64,000 nucleotides of DNA from Acidobacteriota bacterium (GCA_016713675.1 JADJOS010000005.1:1-64000); one strand, 5' to 3'; shown: positions 34,861 through 44,415, counted from the first letter of the stretch. Made by a program: numbers and translations. Notes: a model not told the origin generated them from the letters alone.

Positions 34861-35262
34861 ATGAAGAGAATTTTGTTTTTAACTGTAGTTTTAGGAGTTG
34901 CTCTGATGATTACGTTCATCGGTTTTAATGTCAATAGTCAGGAAAGAAATATGCAAAAGTTGAATTTACAAACTAAAATCGGCGACGGCAAAGATAAAGA
35001 GGTTACGCCGCTTTTTGATGGTGATCGCCGAAAAATCGTCCAAATCACGCTACGCAATAAAGCCATTTTGGATGCTCATAAAGCCGCCGAACCGATTACG
35101 ATTCAATGTGTTGCGGGAAAAGGCCTATTAATTGTCGGCGAGGAAAAGGAAGAGGTTGAACTAAAAGTAGGTGTGTTGGTTACGATCGAACCAAATGTCG
35201 TTCACGAAATAAGAGCTTTATCAAAAGTTTCCGTATTATTGACCAAATTCAAGGAGAAGTGA
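34861..35262 (+). CDS. Secreted or anchored cupin-like protein
   Basis: It starts at ATG 34861 (133 residues). TTG 34852 is a possible earlier start. An N-terminal hydrophobic segment (ILFLTVVLGVALMITFIGF) is followed by a small cupin barrel (RKIVQITLRNKAILDAHKAA, then ITIQCVAGKGLLIVGEE and GVLVTIEPNVVHEIRALS). Metal-ligand histidines are sparse. It opens the AT-richer export cassette. The function is unknown; a sensor or stress-protective role is possible. Confidence 0.65.
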   Translation: MKRILFLTVVLGVALMITFIGFNVNSQERNMQKLNLQTKIGDGKDKEVTPLFDGDRRKIVQITLRNKAILDAHKAAEPITIQCVAGKGLLIVGEEKEEVELKVGVLVTIEPNVVHEIRALSKVSVLLTKFKEK

Positions 35263-35299
35263 TTTTTCGAAAGAGCTTACTGGAAACGATGAGCAGTTA

Positions 35300-36748
35300 A
35301 TGAAAGGCGGATACACAAAATCGTTCTTGAGAGTCCTTTTGGCAGTAGGATTTTTGGCTCTGGCCGGGGGGCTTTTGTGGTTTTGGCTGCGCCCGCCACA
35401 AGTTACGGTTACAGAAATATCGGAGAGGAGACTCACGCCATCGATTCAAGGCATTGGAACGGTTGAATCAAAAATCGTTGTAAATATTGCTTCGAAAATA
35501 CCTGGGCGATTAATTTCAATTGACGTGGATCAAGGCGATACGGTCTCAAATGGACAGGTTTTAGCGACGCTCGAAGATTCTGAATTACGGGCTGAAATGG
35601 AGCGTGCCGAATCCACATTGCAGCGTTCAAGGTCAACTGCGGAAGTTCGTCGGGCGGAGATTCAACGGGCGCTATCCGCCGTTGAAGTTCAGCGAGCATC
35701 TGTTCAACGAATAATGACTAATAGGGAAGTTCCAAGAGCGTCTTTGCGTCGGGCGAAATCTGCCGTAACCTCATTCGATTCAACCATTTCAAAATTGCGC
35801 ACTCTTCGCTTACAAGCACAAAACAACGCTAATCGGTGGCAAAAACTTTATCAATCCGGCGATGTTTCAAAAATGGAATTGGAAGAACGTCTGACGCAGC
35901 AGAAAGCCGCTGACGATGATGTAAAAAATGCCGAAGCTCAACGAAATACAGCATTGGAAGATGTGAAAAACATCGAGGCTCAAATCAATACAGTCGGCGA
36001 AGATGTTAAGCAGGCTCAAGCCCAACTGAAAGTTGCAAATGACGATGTCGCAACGCTAAGAACCGGGTTGAAAGTAATTGAGCAAGATATAAGTGTTGCC
36101 GAAGCTGCACTTGCATCAGCAGATGCGCGGAAATCTGAAGGTGTGATCGTCAGTCAAATAAGCGGATATGTGGTCAGTCGTGAACTAGAACCCGGTGCAG
36201 TAGTAAATCCCGGAACCCCGATACTCAAAATTGCCGACCCAACAACAATTTGGGCGACTGTTTTTATTGATGAAAGCAATTCAAACTCTTTTGAAGTTGG
36301 TGATCTTGCCGAAATTACTTTGCGTTCGATGCAGACGGGGAATGTACAGGGAAGAGTAACACGGATTCAGCGTGAAAGTGATCGCGTAACCGAACAAATT
36401 GCCGTTGATATTTCGTTTGAGCGAATACCCGAACATATCAGGCTTGGCGAACAGCTAGAAGCAATAATTCGACCAAAAACAAGGACTTTGAAGGTTATTC
36501 CCGCATCTGCATTGATTCGCTCAAAAGAAGGAATCGGCGTTTGGCTGGTGATTGAAAATCGTTTGCAGTTTAGAAAAATACAAACTGGAATGGTTGATGC
36601 AAGCGGCTGGGCGGAAGTGATTTCAGGACTTGATAGTGGAGATAAGGTTGTCGTTTCGCCGGGTAAATTATCCGATTTGAGCAATGAAGGTCGGCGAGTT
36701 TCAAGCGCTGCCGAAGAAAGTAAAGAAGAGCCGCAGGTGAAACAATGA
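35300..36748 (+). CDS. HlyD/DevB-like membrane fusion protein
   Basis: The protein has 482 residues with an N-terminal membrane helix (FLRVLLAVGFLALAGGLLWF). The first lipoyl half has PGRLISIDVDQGDTVSNGQV, a very long coiled coil covers about 95-280, and the second lipoyl half reads GVIVSQISGYVVSRELEPGA. Beta-barrel and proximal domains end the chain. It links an inner-membrane ABC exporter to the cell exterior. Its stop overlaps the permease start by 4 bp. Base composition here is AT-richer than the nitrate genes on both sides. Confidence 0.88.
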   Translation: MKGGYTKSFLRVLLAVGFLALAGGLLWFWLRPPQVTVTEISERRLTPSIQGIGTVESKIVVNIASKIPGRLISIDVDQGDTVSNGQVLATLEDSELRAEMERAESTLQRSRSTAEVRRAEIQRALSAVEVQRASVQRIMTNREVPRASLRRAKSAVTSFDSTISKLRTLRLQAQNNANRWQKLYQSGDVSKMELEERLTQQKAADDDVKNAEAQRNTALEDVKNIEAQINTVGEDVKQAQAQLKVANDDVATLRTGLKVIEQDISVAEAALASADARKSEGVIVSQISGYVVSRELEPGAVVNPGTPILKIADPTTIWATVFIDESNSNSFEVGDLAEITLRSMQTGNVQGRVTRIQRESDRVTEQIAVDISFERIPEHIRLGEQLEAIIRPKTRTLKVIPASALIRSKEGIGVWLVIENRLQFRKIQTGMVDASGWAEVISGLDSGDKVVVSPGKLSDLSNEGRRVSSAAEESKEEPQVKQ

Positions 36749-37935
36749 ACCTCGCACTCCATGATGTTGAATATCGGTTGGGTCGGTTTATTTTAACTGC
36801 TGTAGGTCTCGGTTTGCTGCTCACAACCGTAATGGCAATGAATGGAATTTACGCCGGTATGGTCGAGGATGCTTTGAGCATTGTTCGTGCCCCAAAAGTT
36901 GATTTATGGGTCGTGCAAAAAGATACCAATGGTCCATTTGCGGAAAGTTCTCGGGTTCCCGAAGATCTCTATCGCAATATCCTCACGGTTTCGGGTGTGA
37001 GCGAAGCTAGTCCTGTTGCTTATCAATTGTTGCAGATCGAACATCAGGAGAAAATCCTGCGGCTTCAGGTCATCGGTTATCGTTTGGGTGGTCTCGGCGG
37101 TCCTCCCGCAATCGCTGCGGGGCGACCAATTCTGAAGAACCGATATGAGATGGTAGTTGACCGCAAAGCCGGTGTTTCGCTTGGAACTCAATTCAAATTC
37201 GGACGAATAACTTTAGAGGTTGTCGGATTGACGGAAGGCGTTGTTTCAAATTCGGGAGATTCAGCCGCTTTTATCACGCTTGAAGACGCACAGGAACTTC
37301 AGTTTCTTAAATCCAATGAAGCGATTCGTAACGACCGGGCACGTCTGCAAGCAGATTTGTCAGAAAATCCCAAACTTGCCGGTGTTTCTGCCGAGAATCT
37401 TTCTTCGTTACTCCAAAGTTCACATATCGCCAATGTTATTTTGGTTCGGCTGGAATCCTGGGCAAATGCCGAAGAAGTGGCAAAAAATATAGCACGCTGG
37501 ACGCATTACAATGTTTTGACAACCCAGCAGCAAGAAGATTTTTTAGCAAAAAATGTAATCGAAAGAGCGAGACAACAAATCCTTCTATTCCGCATAATTC
37601 TCTTGGTCGTGGCGGCTGTGATCATCGCCCTCATCATTTACACGATGACACTTGAGAAAACCAGAGATATTGCAACCCTGAAAATTATCGGGGCCCCAAA
37701 CTCAAAAATAGTCGGTTTGATTTTGCAGCAATCATTGATTTTGGGATTTCTTGGATTTGTATTCGGAACCATAATTATTAGTTTGACTTACGAGTATTTT
37801 CCGCGTCGTCTCGTGTTGCTGGTCAGCGATCAAATAATGGTTTTTGGAATCGTAATTGGTATTTGTATCGCGGCCAGTGGGATTGGCATACACAAAGCTC
37901 TGAGTATTGACGCGACGACGGCCATGGCGGGGTAA
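36745..37935 (+). CDS. FtsX-like ABC permease (DevC/MacB type)
   Basis: The protein has 396 residues. One N-terminal helix (FILTAVGLGLLLTTVMAMNG) is followed by an extracytoplasmic domain of about 230 residues. Three C-terminal helices make an FtsX core (IILLVVAAVIIALIIYTMTL, GLILQQSLILGFLGFVFGTI). EKTRDIATLKIIGAPNSKIV is the typical coupling segment. It forms an exporter with the following ATPase and the preceding fusion protein. The arrangement fusion protein, permease, ATPase matches DevBCA-type systems. Confidence 0.87.
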   Translation: MNLALHDVEYRLGRFILTAVGLGLLLTTVMAMNGIYAGMVEDALSIVRAPKVDLWVVQKDTNGPFAESSRVPEDLYRNILTVSGVSEASPVAYQLLQIEHQEKILRLQVIGYRLGGLGGPPAIAAGRPILKNRYEMVVDRKAGVSLGTQFKFGRITLEVVGLTEGVVSNSGDSAAFITLEDAQELQFLKSNEAIRNDRARLQADLSENPKLAGVSAENLSSLLQSSHIANVILVRLESWANAEEVAKNIARWTHYNVLTTQQQEDFLAKNVIERARQQILLFRIILLVVAAVIIALIIYTMTLEKTRDIATLKIIGAPNSKIVGLILQQSLILGFLGFVFGTIIISLTYEYFPRRLVLLVSDQIMVFGIVIGICIAASGIGIHKALSIDATTAMAG

Positions 37936-37979
37936 AATACTCACGCAAATTTCAGACTTTTCGGGCTTGTTGGAGAATA

Positions 37980-38702
37980 ATGCAGCAGGTTTCGGCTCAA
38001 AATTTAACCAAGATTTTCGGGGAAGGTGATACGGAGGTTATCGCTCTCAAAGATGCGAGTTTGGATGTTGAAGCAGGTGAAGTGGTCGCCTTAATGGGAC
38101 CGAGCGGATCAGGAAAGACCACACTTTTACGGGCTGTTTCGCTGATTGATCCACCAACCAGCGGAAAAATCGAAATTGCCGGAGAGACGATTTTCGAAGA
38201 AAAGAAAGTGTTGATTGATGATCGATTGCTGCGGCGACAGCGAATGGGAATCATTTTTCAATCCTACAATCTGATTCCGTTTCTAACGGTTGTCCAAAAT
38301 GTTGCTCTTGTCTTAACCCTCAACGGCGTTTCAAATCGAGAAGCTCTAAAACGCGCCAGAGCATTATTGGAAAGACTTGATTTAGCTCATCGGGCAGATA
38401 TTTACCCAGCCACGCTTTCCGGTGGTGAACAACAGCGAGTAGCGGTTGCCCGTGCCGTCGTCAACGACCCGGTAGTGATTCTCGCCGATGAGCCAACCGC
38501 CGCACTTGATTCCGAAAGAGGCAAAGCCGTTATGGATTTATTACGGCAACTCGGACACGAGAAACGAGCAGCAGTCATTGTCGTAACTCATGACGAGCGC
38601 ATGGTTAAAGGCTTCGACCGCATTTATCACTTGAACGATGGAATTCTTACGGTTGAACATTTGAATTCTAAAGAAAAGAACGGACATTCGGCGATGGAAT
38701 GA
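37980..38702 (+). CDS. ABC transporter ATPase (DevA/LolD type)
   Basis: The protein has 240 residues. Walker A is MGPSGSGKTTLLRAVS, the Q-loop IFQSYNLIPFLT, the signature LSGGEQQRVAVARA, Walker B VVILADEPTAALDSE and the switch VVTHDERMV. All residues for ATP hydrolysis are present. It powers the export complex with the two preceding genes. The substrate is unknown; a glycolipid, peptide or small molecule are all possible. Confidence 0.92.
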   Translation: MQQVSAQNLTKIFGEGDTEVIALKDASLDVEAGEVVALMGPSGSGKTTLLRAVSLIDPPTSGKIEIAGETIFEEKKVLIDDRLLRRQRMGIIFQSYNLIPFLTVVQNVALVLTLNGVSNREALKRARALLERLDLAHRADIYPATLSGGEQQRVAVARAVVNDPVVILADEPTAALDSERGKAVMDLLRQLGHEKRAAVIVVTHDERMVKGFDRIYHLNDGILTVEHLNSKEKNGHSAME

Positions 38703-38803
38703 TTTTGCCGAAAATTGAAGAATTATTGATGGCTGTGAGTTGGGGATTGTCCAATATAACAAACGGCGTTTCTTTTAGGGTCGTGTCAGACGGCGAGTGA
38801 AGG

Positions 38804-38841
38804 CCAGTCTGACCGATACCCCCACCCCCAAAGGCGACGCC
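38804..38841 (+). repeat. Direct repeat B, relic of a DUF7009 3' end
   Basis: This is a 38-base copy of the DUF7009 3' end at 34586-34622, with one added C that breaks the frame after QSDRYPHP. There is no upstream part of a second DUF7009 gene. It lies just before the ric promoter box and marks the right edge of the export cassette. Confidence 0.7.
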
Positions 38842-38870
38842 CCATGCCCCACTCAATGAGTTTTGGAACA

Positions 38871-38882
38871 TGACCGAGATCA
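38871..38882 (+). promoter_or_regulatory. Crp/Fnr-type box upstream of ric
   Basis: TGACCGAGATCA, followed by TATTTC, ends 61 bp before the ric start. It matches TGATCTGGATCA-TATTTC before the DUF7009 gene in half-sites, trailing bases and distance. Control of a nitric-oxide repair gene by a Dnr/NnrR-like regulator is expected in this family. Confidence 0.6.
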
Positions 38883-38943
38883 TATTTCCCCCTGTAAACA
38901 TAGGCGACAATTATGCTGGAGTATACATTTGGAGGATTAATTA

Positions 38944-39672
38944 ATGATCAGTGTTCAAGGTAAGACAGTACGCGAAATAGCACTTGAGATGCCGTTGACG
39001 ACCCGCGTCTTTGAGGAATTCAAGATCGACTATTGTTGTCATGGAGACACGCCGTTCGATGACGCCTGTCGAAACGTCGGGGCGAGTCCGGAAATAGTCA
39101 AAGAGAAGATCGATGGCGTCCTGGGTGGATCAACAAATAGTGATCAAGAATCGTTCTCCAAAATGGACTTGAGCGATCTCGTCGATCATATTTTGGATAA
39201 ACATCACGTCTATACACGCGACGAAATGAGCCATTTGACACCGTTGATGGCCAAGGTCGCTAGCCGTCACGGCGATCACAATCCGTATCTCCTTGAGTTA
39301 AAAGAGTTTTTTCAGGCACTCTGTGATGATCTGGATCCTCACATGGTGAAGGAAGAAATGGTTCTTTTCCCATACATACAAAAACTGGAGCATAGTTATT
39401 CGAATCATCTGAACGTTGCGTTTCCGCCATTCGGAACGGTTCAGCATCCGGTAAATATGATGAACATCGAGCATGAAGAAGTCGGGGAACTACTTGTTAA
39501 AATGCGTCGAGTTACGAATGACTACACTTTGCCGGCGGAGGCGTGCCCGAGTTTCACCGCTCTTTATCACAGGCTCGGGGAATTTGAGCGTGATCTGCAC
39601 CAGCATATTCACCTTGAGAACAACCTGCTCTTTCCACGTGCTATCGAACTCGAACAAAAGGCTCGAGCCTAA
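38944..39672 (+). CDS. ric: Iron-sulfur cluster repair protein RIC (YtfE/ScdA)
   Basis: The protein has 242 residues. The N-terminal ScdA domain contains FKIDYCCHGDTPFDDACR. The C-terminal hemerythrin-like di-iron domain supplies spaced histidines and glutamates (DLVDHILDKHHVYTRDEM, ASRHGDHNPYLLEL, LDPHMVKEEMVLFPYI, MNIEHEEVGELLV, HQHIHLENNLLFPRA). RIC proteins repair Fe-S clusters damaged by nitric oxide. Placing it among nitrate and nitrite reductases is consistent with protection from NO by-products. Confidence 0.92.
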   Translation: MISVQGKTVREIALEMPLTTRVFEEFKIDYCCHGDTPFDDACRNVGASPEIVKEKIDGVLGGSTNSDQESFSKMDLSDLVDHILDKHHVYTRDEMSHLTPLMAKVASRHGDHNPYLLELKEFFQALCDDLDPHMVKEEMVLFPYIQKLEHSYSNHLNVAFPPFGTVQHPVNMMNIEHEEVGELLVKMRRVTNDYTLPAEACPSFTALYHRLGEFERDLHQHIHLENNLLFPRAIELEQKARA

Positions 39673-39683
39673 GTTCGCTCGGA

Positions 39684-40514
39684 ATGAACCAAAGTATGTC
39701 GACTGCCGCACCGATAACAGCACCAATTAGAGTTGTTCGAGTGCGGCAAGTCGCTCTTCCGGTCGAACACGGTGGATGGGTATTTTTGCTCGAACCCCTA
39801 ATTGCCGGTCTGGCGATCGCGTTTTCAACCGGAGCTCCTTGGATCGCCTGTCTTACTATCGGTGCGTTTCTCACACGGCAACCGTTAAAGGTCCTGATCG
39901 CGGACCGCTTTGGCATGCGGAACAGGGAGCGTGCGAGCCTGGCCTTTCGATTTTTGCTCTGCTACGGTGCGATATTCTCCATTGGACTTGCTGGTACGCT
40001 CCTTTCGGTTGGCGTCCAGTCGCTACTCCCATTTATCTGGGTCTTGCCGCTCGCTATTTTTCAGATATACATTGATGCCTCTAGACAAAGCCGCAAGTTG
40101 ATACCTGAATTGACGGGAGCTATCGTTATGTCGGCTTCGATCGCGGCGATCGGACTGGCAGCTAATATGCCGTTGGTAAACGCCGCCGCTCTATGGGCGA
40201 TCTTTGCGTCAAGGTCAATTGCCTCTATCCTGTATGTTCGCGAGCGACTTCGTCTGGAAAAAGGTAACCGGTACTCCCGGATTATCCCGACACTCGCCCA
40301 TGTCACGGCTCTTCTTCTAGTATCAATGTTAGCTTTCTACGGCCTTAGTTCGTTTTTGACGATTATGGCTATGTCGGTATTGGCCTATCGAGCTATAGCC
40401 GGGCTATCAGCGGGTCGGAGTAAAATGAAAGCGATGCAGATCGGCGTTTGGGAGATCATTTACGGGGTGCTGGTTGTATTATCGGTCGTGATCGGACATT
40501 ATTCCGGCTTCTGA
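39684..40514 (+). CDS. YwiC-like membrane protein
   Basis: The protein has 276 residues with about eight membrane helices. The start MNQSMSTAAPITAPIRVVRV is followed by the signature VALPVEHGGWVFLLEPLIAG, typical of YwiC-like proteins. Later helices include GIWEIIYG-like VWEIIYGVLVVLSVVIGHYS. In Bacillus ywiC is beside the nar genes, which fits this context. The activity is unproven; similarity to prenyltransferase-like membrane folds has been noted. It begins 11 bp after ric. Confidence 0.8.
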   Translation: MNQSMSTAAPITAPIRVVRVRQVALPVEHGGWVFLLEPLIAGLAIAFSTGAPWIACLTIGAFLTRQPLKVLIADRFGMRNRERASLAFRFLLCYGAIFSIGLAGTLLSVGVQSLLPFIWVLPLAIFQIYIDASRQSRKLIPELTGAIVMSASIAAIGLAANMPLVNAAALWAIFASRSIASILYVRERLRLEKGNRYSRIIPTLAHVTALLLVSMLAFYGLSSFLTIMAMSVLAYRAIAGLSAGRSKMKAMQIGVWEIIYGVLVVLSVVIGHYSGF

Positions 40515-40554
40515 TAAATAGCTACATTGTAAGACGGCTCCGATCCTCAAATTT

Positions 40555-41928
40555 ATGCACAATGTAGATATCGATCTTGTCGAGATGTCGCTTGACGTTA
40601 TCAAATTTGCGATCGGCCGTATTTCCGATACCGATCCTAAACTTGGTTTTCCTAAAAAGGCAGAGGAGCTACAGACCCTCGTTGGCGAGACGATCACGCC
40701 TGCCGGCATCGGCGGGGAGAAGGCATTCGCTCTTTTTCGGGACGTATTGGTAAAAGCGAGTGTTCCGATCGATCATCCCCGGCATCTTGCATTCGTACCC
40801 GCATCCCCGACCCGGGCGGCAGTGCTGTTCGATCTTGTGACTTCGGCGACCAGCGTTCATGGGGCATTCTGGCTAGAGGGAGCCGGCTGTATCTTTGCCG
40901 AGAACCAAGCGATGGCGTGGCTGGTCTCATTGACCGGCATGCCCGCCGGAGCGTTTGGTGTTTTTACAAGCGGAGGCACAGAGGCAAATCTTTCGGCAAT
41001 GGTAACCGCTCGCGAATATTGGCGAGACCGCGACGAACGCAATTCTAAAACACGTGGTATCGTAATCGCCTCGAATGGTGCCCATTCCTCGATAAAGGCG
41101 ATGGCAAAGGTCATCGACGCTGATGTCCTTCTGATCGAAACGGAGAGCCGCCTCGAAAGCTCTCATTTAGCTGACACTCTATCGAGGATGTCGGCTGAAG
41201 AACGTAGTAAGGTGTTCGCTGTGATCGCAACGGCCGGGACGACCAACGCGGGAATAATTGACGATCTCGCGGGAATCGCGGCTATTTGTGAATCAGAGGG
41301 AATCTGGTTTCACGTTGATGCCGCCTACGGTGGCGGAGCATTGGCGGCCCGTTCGGTGCGCCATCTATTCAACGGGATCGAACAGGCCGACACTGTCACG
41401 ATCGATCCCCACAAGTGGTTATTTTCACCATACGATTGCGGTGCGATCATTTACCGTGACCCGGAACTCGCAAAAAAAGCCCACGCCCAAGAAGGTTCTT
41501 ACCTCGATATCTTCAGTGATGAAGGCGCACATGGATTTAATCCGTCGGAATATCAGATACAGTTAACGCGTCGCGTCAGAGGCCTCCCGTTGTGGTTCTC
41601 CTTGGCATACCACGGCACCGATAGATATGAAAAGGCTATAGAACGCGGCATCGAGCTTGCTCAGATCGCGGGGCGATTGATCAGGGAATCCGAACATACA
41701 GAGCTGGTCCGGGAACCTAGTCTCTCCTGCGTGTTGTATCGTCGAAAAGGATGGAAGCCCGAGGACTACCGCGCGTGGACCTACAAGAATCACAAGTCAG
41801 GGTTCGCTCTGGTCGCTCCCACCAAGTGGAGAAACCCGGAAGGTCCTGAAACTGTATCGCGATTTTGTTTCATAAATCCCGACACTACCGAACAAGATAT
41901 CACTGACATTCTGGCAACGATGGCCTAA
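40555..41928 (+). CDS. PLP-dependent amino acid decarboxylase (group II)
   Basis: The protein has 457 residues. FTSGGTEANLSAMVTAREYW holds the phosphate of PLP, WFHVDAAYGGGAL has the Asp that pairs with the pyridine nitrogen (about residue 254), and TIDPHKWLFSPYDCG has the Schiff-base Lys (about 287). The family includes aromatic-amino-acid, glutamate and diaminobutyrate decarboxylases. The amine product cannot be predicted. It is downstream of ywiC-like on the same strand, with a 40-bp gap. Its link to nitrate respiration is unclear. Confidence 0.88.
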   Translation: MHNVDIDLVEMSLDVIKFAIGRISDTDPKLGFPKKAEELQTLVGETITPAGIGGEKAFALFRDVLVKASVPIDHPRHLAFVPASPTRAAVLFDLVTSATSVHGAFWLEGAGCIFAENQAMAWLVSLTGMPAGAFGVFTSGGTEANLSAMVTAREYWRDRDERNSKTRGIVIASNGAHSSIKAMAKVIDADVLLIETESRLESSHLADTLSRMSAEERSKVFAVIATAGTTNAGIIDDLAGIAAICESEGIWFHVDAAYGGGALAARSVRHLFNGIEQADTVTIDPHKWLFSPYDCGAIIYRDPELAKKAHAQEGSYLDIFSDEGAHGFNPSEYQIQLTRRVRGLPLWFSLAYHGTDRYEKAIERGIELAQIAGRLIRESEHTELVREPSLSCVLYRRKGWKPEDYRAWTYKNHKSGFALVAPTKWRNPEGPETVSRFCFINPDTTEQDITDILATMA

Positions 41929-41960
41929 TCGATCTCTTTCTCCGAATTCGCCGAAACCGA

Positions 41961-43511
41961 TCAGTCGGCGAAACTGATTTCGCCGGCCAATTGCGTCCCT
42001 TCGTCCTTAAACTCCGTTACGGGAACTTTTGCACAATGTATCTCAGTCACCTTTCTAAAGTGATAACCCATTGCCGCGAGGGCGATCCCGTTTCCGAGAC
42101 TGCGCGGGTAAAGTCTTACGACTCGGAATAAATACTTCCAGAATCGAAGGCGTTCCCGGTCGCGTACGCCGAGCCTCAACACGATTTTGATGAAGGACCT
42201 GAGAACGCCGATAACGCTGACTCGCTGCAATGCTGCCGCATCGTTACTTACGCGCGATAAACAAGCGATTGCGCGCTGATAGAATTCCTCCGAGCTGTAA
42301 ATGGTCCTTAGAATGCGTTTGTATCCCTCGACCAGGCGCCCGCGATCCATTTTTGGAACAAAGTTTAATGAACAATCCGTGTTGTTTCCGCTGCTCTCGT
42401 GAACAAGTCGGCCTTCACGCTCCAAACGCTTCCAAAGCTGCGTGTCGGGAAGGGCGGTCAGGAGCCCGACCATTGCAAGCGGAATTGCACTTTCGCGGAT
42501 AAAGTTGATCTGCCGCTCGAAAATATCCTGTGGATCGTTATCGAATCCAACAATAAAACCAGCCATGACCTCGATTCCATAGCTTTGGATCTTTCGCACC
42601 GATTCAAGCAGGTCGCGTTTTGTATTCTGAGATTTGTTGGCTTCTTTCAGACTTGCGGGCGCGGGCGTCTCAATACCGAGAAATACACGGTGAAAACCGG
42701 CTGATTGCATCATCTCGAGTAAAACATCGTCTTCGGCGAGGTTTACGCTTGCCTCCGTCAAAAAAGAGAATGGAAAATTATGTCGCTCAGACCATGCAAT
42801 AAGATCCGGCAGGAATTTTCTAACCTCACGTTTGTTGCCGATAAAATTGTCGTCAACGATAAATACCGTTCCGCGCCAGCCAGCGACTCGCATCGCCTCC
42901 ATTTCAGCTAGCATCTGTTCGCTTGATTTGGTACGCGGCGAGCGCCCGTAGATCTCAATGATGTCGCAAAACTCACACGAAAACGGGCAGCCGCGTGAAA
43001 ACTGGACATTCATGGAGGCGTAATGGTTTATGTCGATCAAACCGAAATCCGGCACCGGCGTGGACAAAAGCGAGGGCCGCTCGGCCGCTTGATAAATGCG
43101 TTTGGGTGAGCTGCTTTTCAAATCGTCGATAAACTCCGGCAAGGTCGTTTCGGCTTCACCTACGAAAATGAAATCCGCATCCGGTACGAGATTCGAGCTG
43201 GTAGAGACATACGGGCCTCCGACTGCGACTCGCGTGCCAAGTTCCTTGCATAATTTTACGACCTGATCGAGCGACTCTCTCTGGACGATCATCGCGCTGA
43301 GAAAGACGATATCCGCCCACTCGATATCGCTCTGGGTTAGCGGCTCGACATTCATATCTACGAGACGCCGTTGCCAGGTTTCCGGCAGCATGGCGGATAC
43401 GGTCAACAGCCCGAGTGGTGGAAACGCGGCCTTCTTGCCGACAAACGACAGTGCGTGGCGAAAGCTCCAGTAAGTTTCAGGGAAAACAGGATAAACAAGT
43501 AATACGTTCAC
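41961..43511 (-). CDS. B12-binding-domain radical SAM protein (DUF4070 type)
   Basis: The protein has 516 residues. The N-terminal cobalamin-binding-like domain runs MNVLLVYPVFPETYWSFRHA to about 170, with VAVGGPYVSTSSN. The radical SAM core has NVQFSRGCPFSCEFCDIIEI (the CxxxCxxC cluster). The C-terminal DUF4070-type region contains MVGLLTALPDTQLWKRLERE. These enzymes modify lipids or hopanoids, among other substrates. The target is unknown. It is monocistronic and convergent with the decarboxylase. Confidence 0.88.
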   Translation of the reverse strand: MNVLLVYPVFPETYWSFRHALSFVGKKAAFPPLGLLTVSAMLPETWQRRLVDMNVEPLTQSDIEWADIVFLSAMIVQRESLDQVVKLCKELGTRVAVGGPYVSTSSNLVPDADFIFVGEAETTLPEFIDDLKSSSPKRIYQAAERPSLLSTPVPDFGLIDINHYASMNVQFSRGCPFSCEFCDIIEIYGRSPRTKSSEQMLAEMEAMRVAGWRGTVFIVDDNFIGNKREVRKFLPDLIAWSERHNFPFSFLTEASVNLAEDDVLLEMMQSAGFHRVFLGIETPAPASLKEANKSQNTKRDLLESVRKIQSYGIEVMAGFIVGFDNDPQDIFERQINFIRESAIPLAMVGLLTALPDTQLWKRLEREGRLVHESSGNNTDCSLNFVPKMDRGRLVEGYKRILRTIYSSEEFYQRAIACLSRVSNDAAALQRVSVIGVLRSFIKIVLRLGVRDRERLRFWKYLFRVVRLYPRSLGNGIALAAMGYHFRKVTEIHCAKVPVTEFKDEGTQLAGEISFAD

Positions 43512-43767
43512 GATTGATGAGGCCTCCCACGGAAAGCCGACTCCTGATTTCAGGACAGCTCTCCCGATTCGAAAACGTCGGGCTTTTCCGTAAGCGTTTT
43601 CTTTCCGTAATTCAAATGTTATCAGCTATTTGCGGGGACCGATGTAAGAGTTGTGTAATAGGTAAGAGAGGGGGGTAAACGACAAGAGAGCGCAACGAAA
43701 GGCCGTTCCCGACAAGCTTGTCGAACGCAATTAAAACCGGCGTCAGGCTGCCGCGTTCCGAATCGAA

Positions 43768-44415
43768 TCAAGAAGCAGTCCAGCCGCATTCAAGCGTGGA
43801 CTCGTTCTCTTCGTCGAGTACAGGGAGAAAGATCTGCTTTGATTTGTCCTGATCGGGCCCGACTCGCGCGAACAAAGCGGCTCCTGCCAGATTCAGATAT
43901 TCGATTCCGGACGCGGCGAGCAATTTGGACAGTTTCTGAGCGTATTTGGAAAGGTGATCGTCGATAAAAGTTACTGAGGCCTTTGAGGTCACATCGGCAC
44001 TTTCGTTGTCGCCGTTTTCCAAAGCATAAAGTTCTTTTAATCGCAGGTAAGCGACGAATCCGGTCTCGACAGCGACGTGATCAGGCACCTCGTTGGTCGT
44101 TGGTTTATACGAGAATGCTTTGTAGAAACTATTCAATTCCGCCAGCATGTAACCCGGTTGAACCCAGCCGCGATAACTGACCTCGCGACCCGGGGCTGGT
44201 CCGCCCGGCCCGAAGATGGAATGAAATAATCCTTCACTTGCTTGTTTCTGAGCGGCCTTTGCAGCACGTTTCAGTTTCTTGTCGGTGACAGGACCTGCGA
44301 GATCTTCGACCTGTCTTAGCCAGTCATTTGACGGACAATCGAATAGTAGGCTAATTAGCCGCCATTCTGCCGCTTCGGCGAGCAGATCTCTAGTACTGTT
44401 TCTTTTGGTTTTCAT
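43768..44415 (-). CDS. TorD/NarJ-like molybdoenzyme chaperone
   Basis: The protein is 215 residues and all-helical. It starts MKTKRNSTRDLLAEAAEWRL, followed by LFDCPSNDWLRQVEDLAGPV. The loop FGPGGPAPGREVSYRGWVQP is typical of TorD-like chaperones, and YLRLKELYALENGDNE precedes the later helices. Such proteins bind the signal peptide or apo-form of a molybdoenzyme and hold it until cofactor insertion. It is the last gene of the NarG/NxrA operon, so that enzyme is the likely client. Confidence 0.8.
   Translation of the reverse strand: MKTKRNSTRDLLAEAAEWRLISLLFDCPSNDWLRQVEDLAGPVTDKKLKRAAKAAQKQASEGLFHSIFGPGGPAPGREVSYRGWVQPGYMLAELNSFYKAFSYKPTTNEVPDHVAVETGFVAYLRLKELYALENGDNESADVTSKASVTFIDDHLSKYAQKLSKLLAASGIEYLNLAGAALFARVGPDQDKSKQIFLPVLDEENESTLECGWTAS

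Noticed and set aside
38703..38860. A second DUF7009 gene
   Set aside because: Only the last 38 bases match, with a frame-breaking extra C, and no upstream coding similarity exists. It is a repeat, not a gene.
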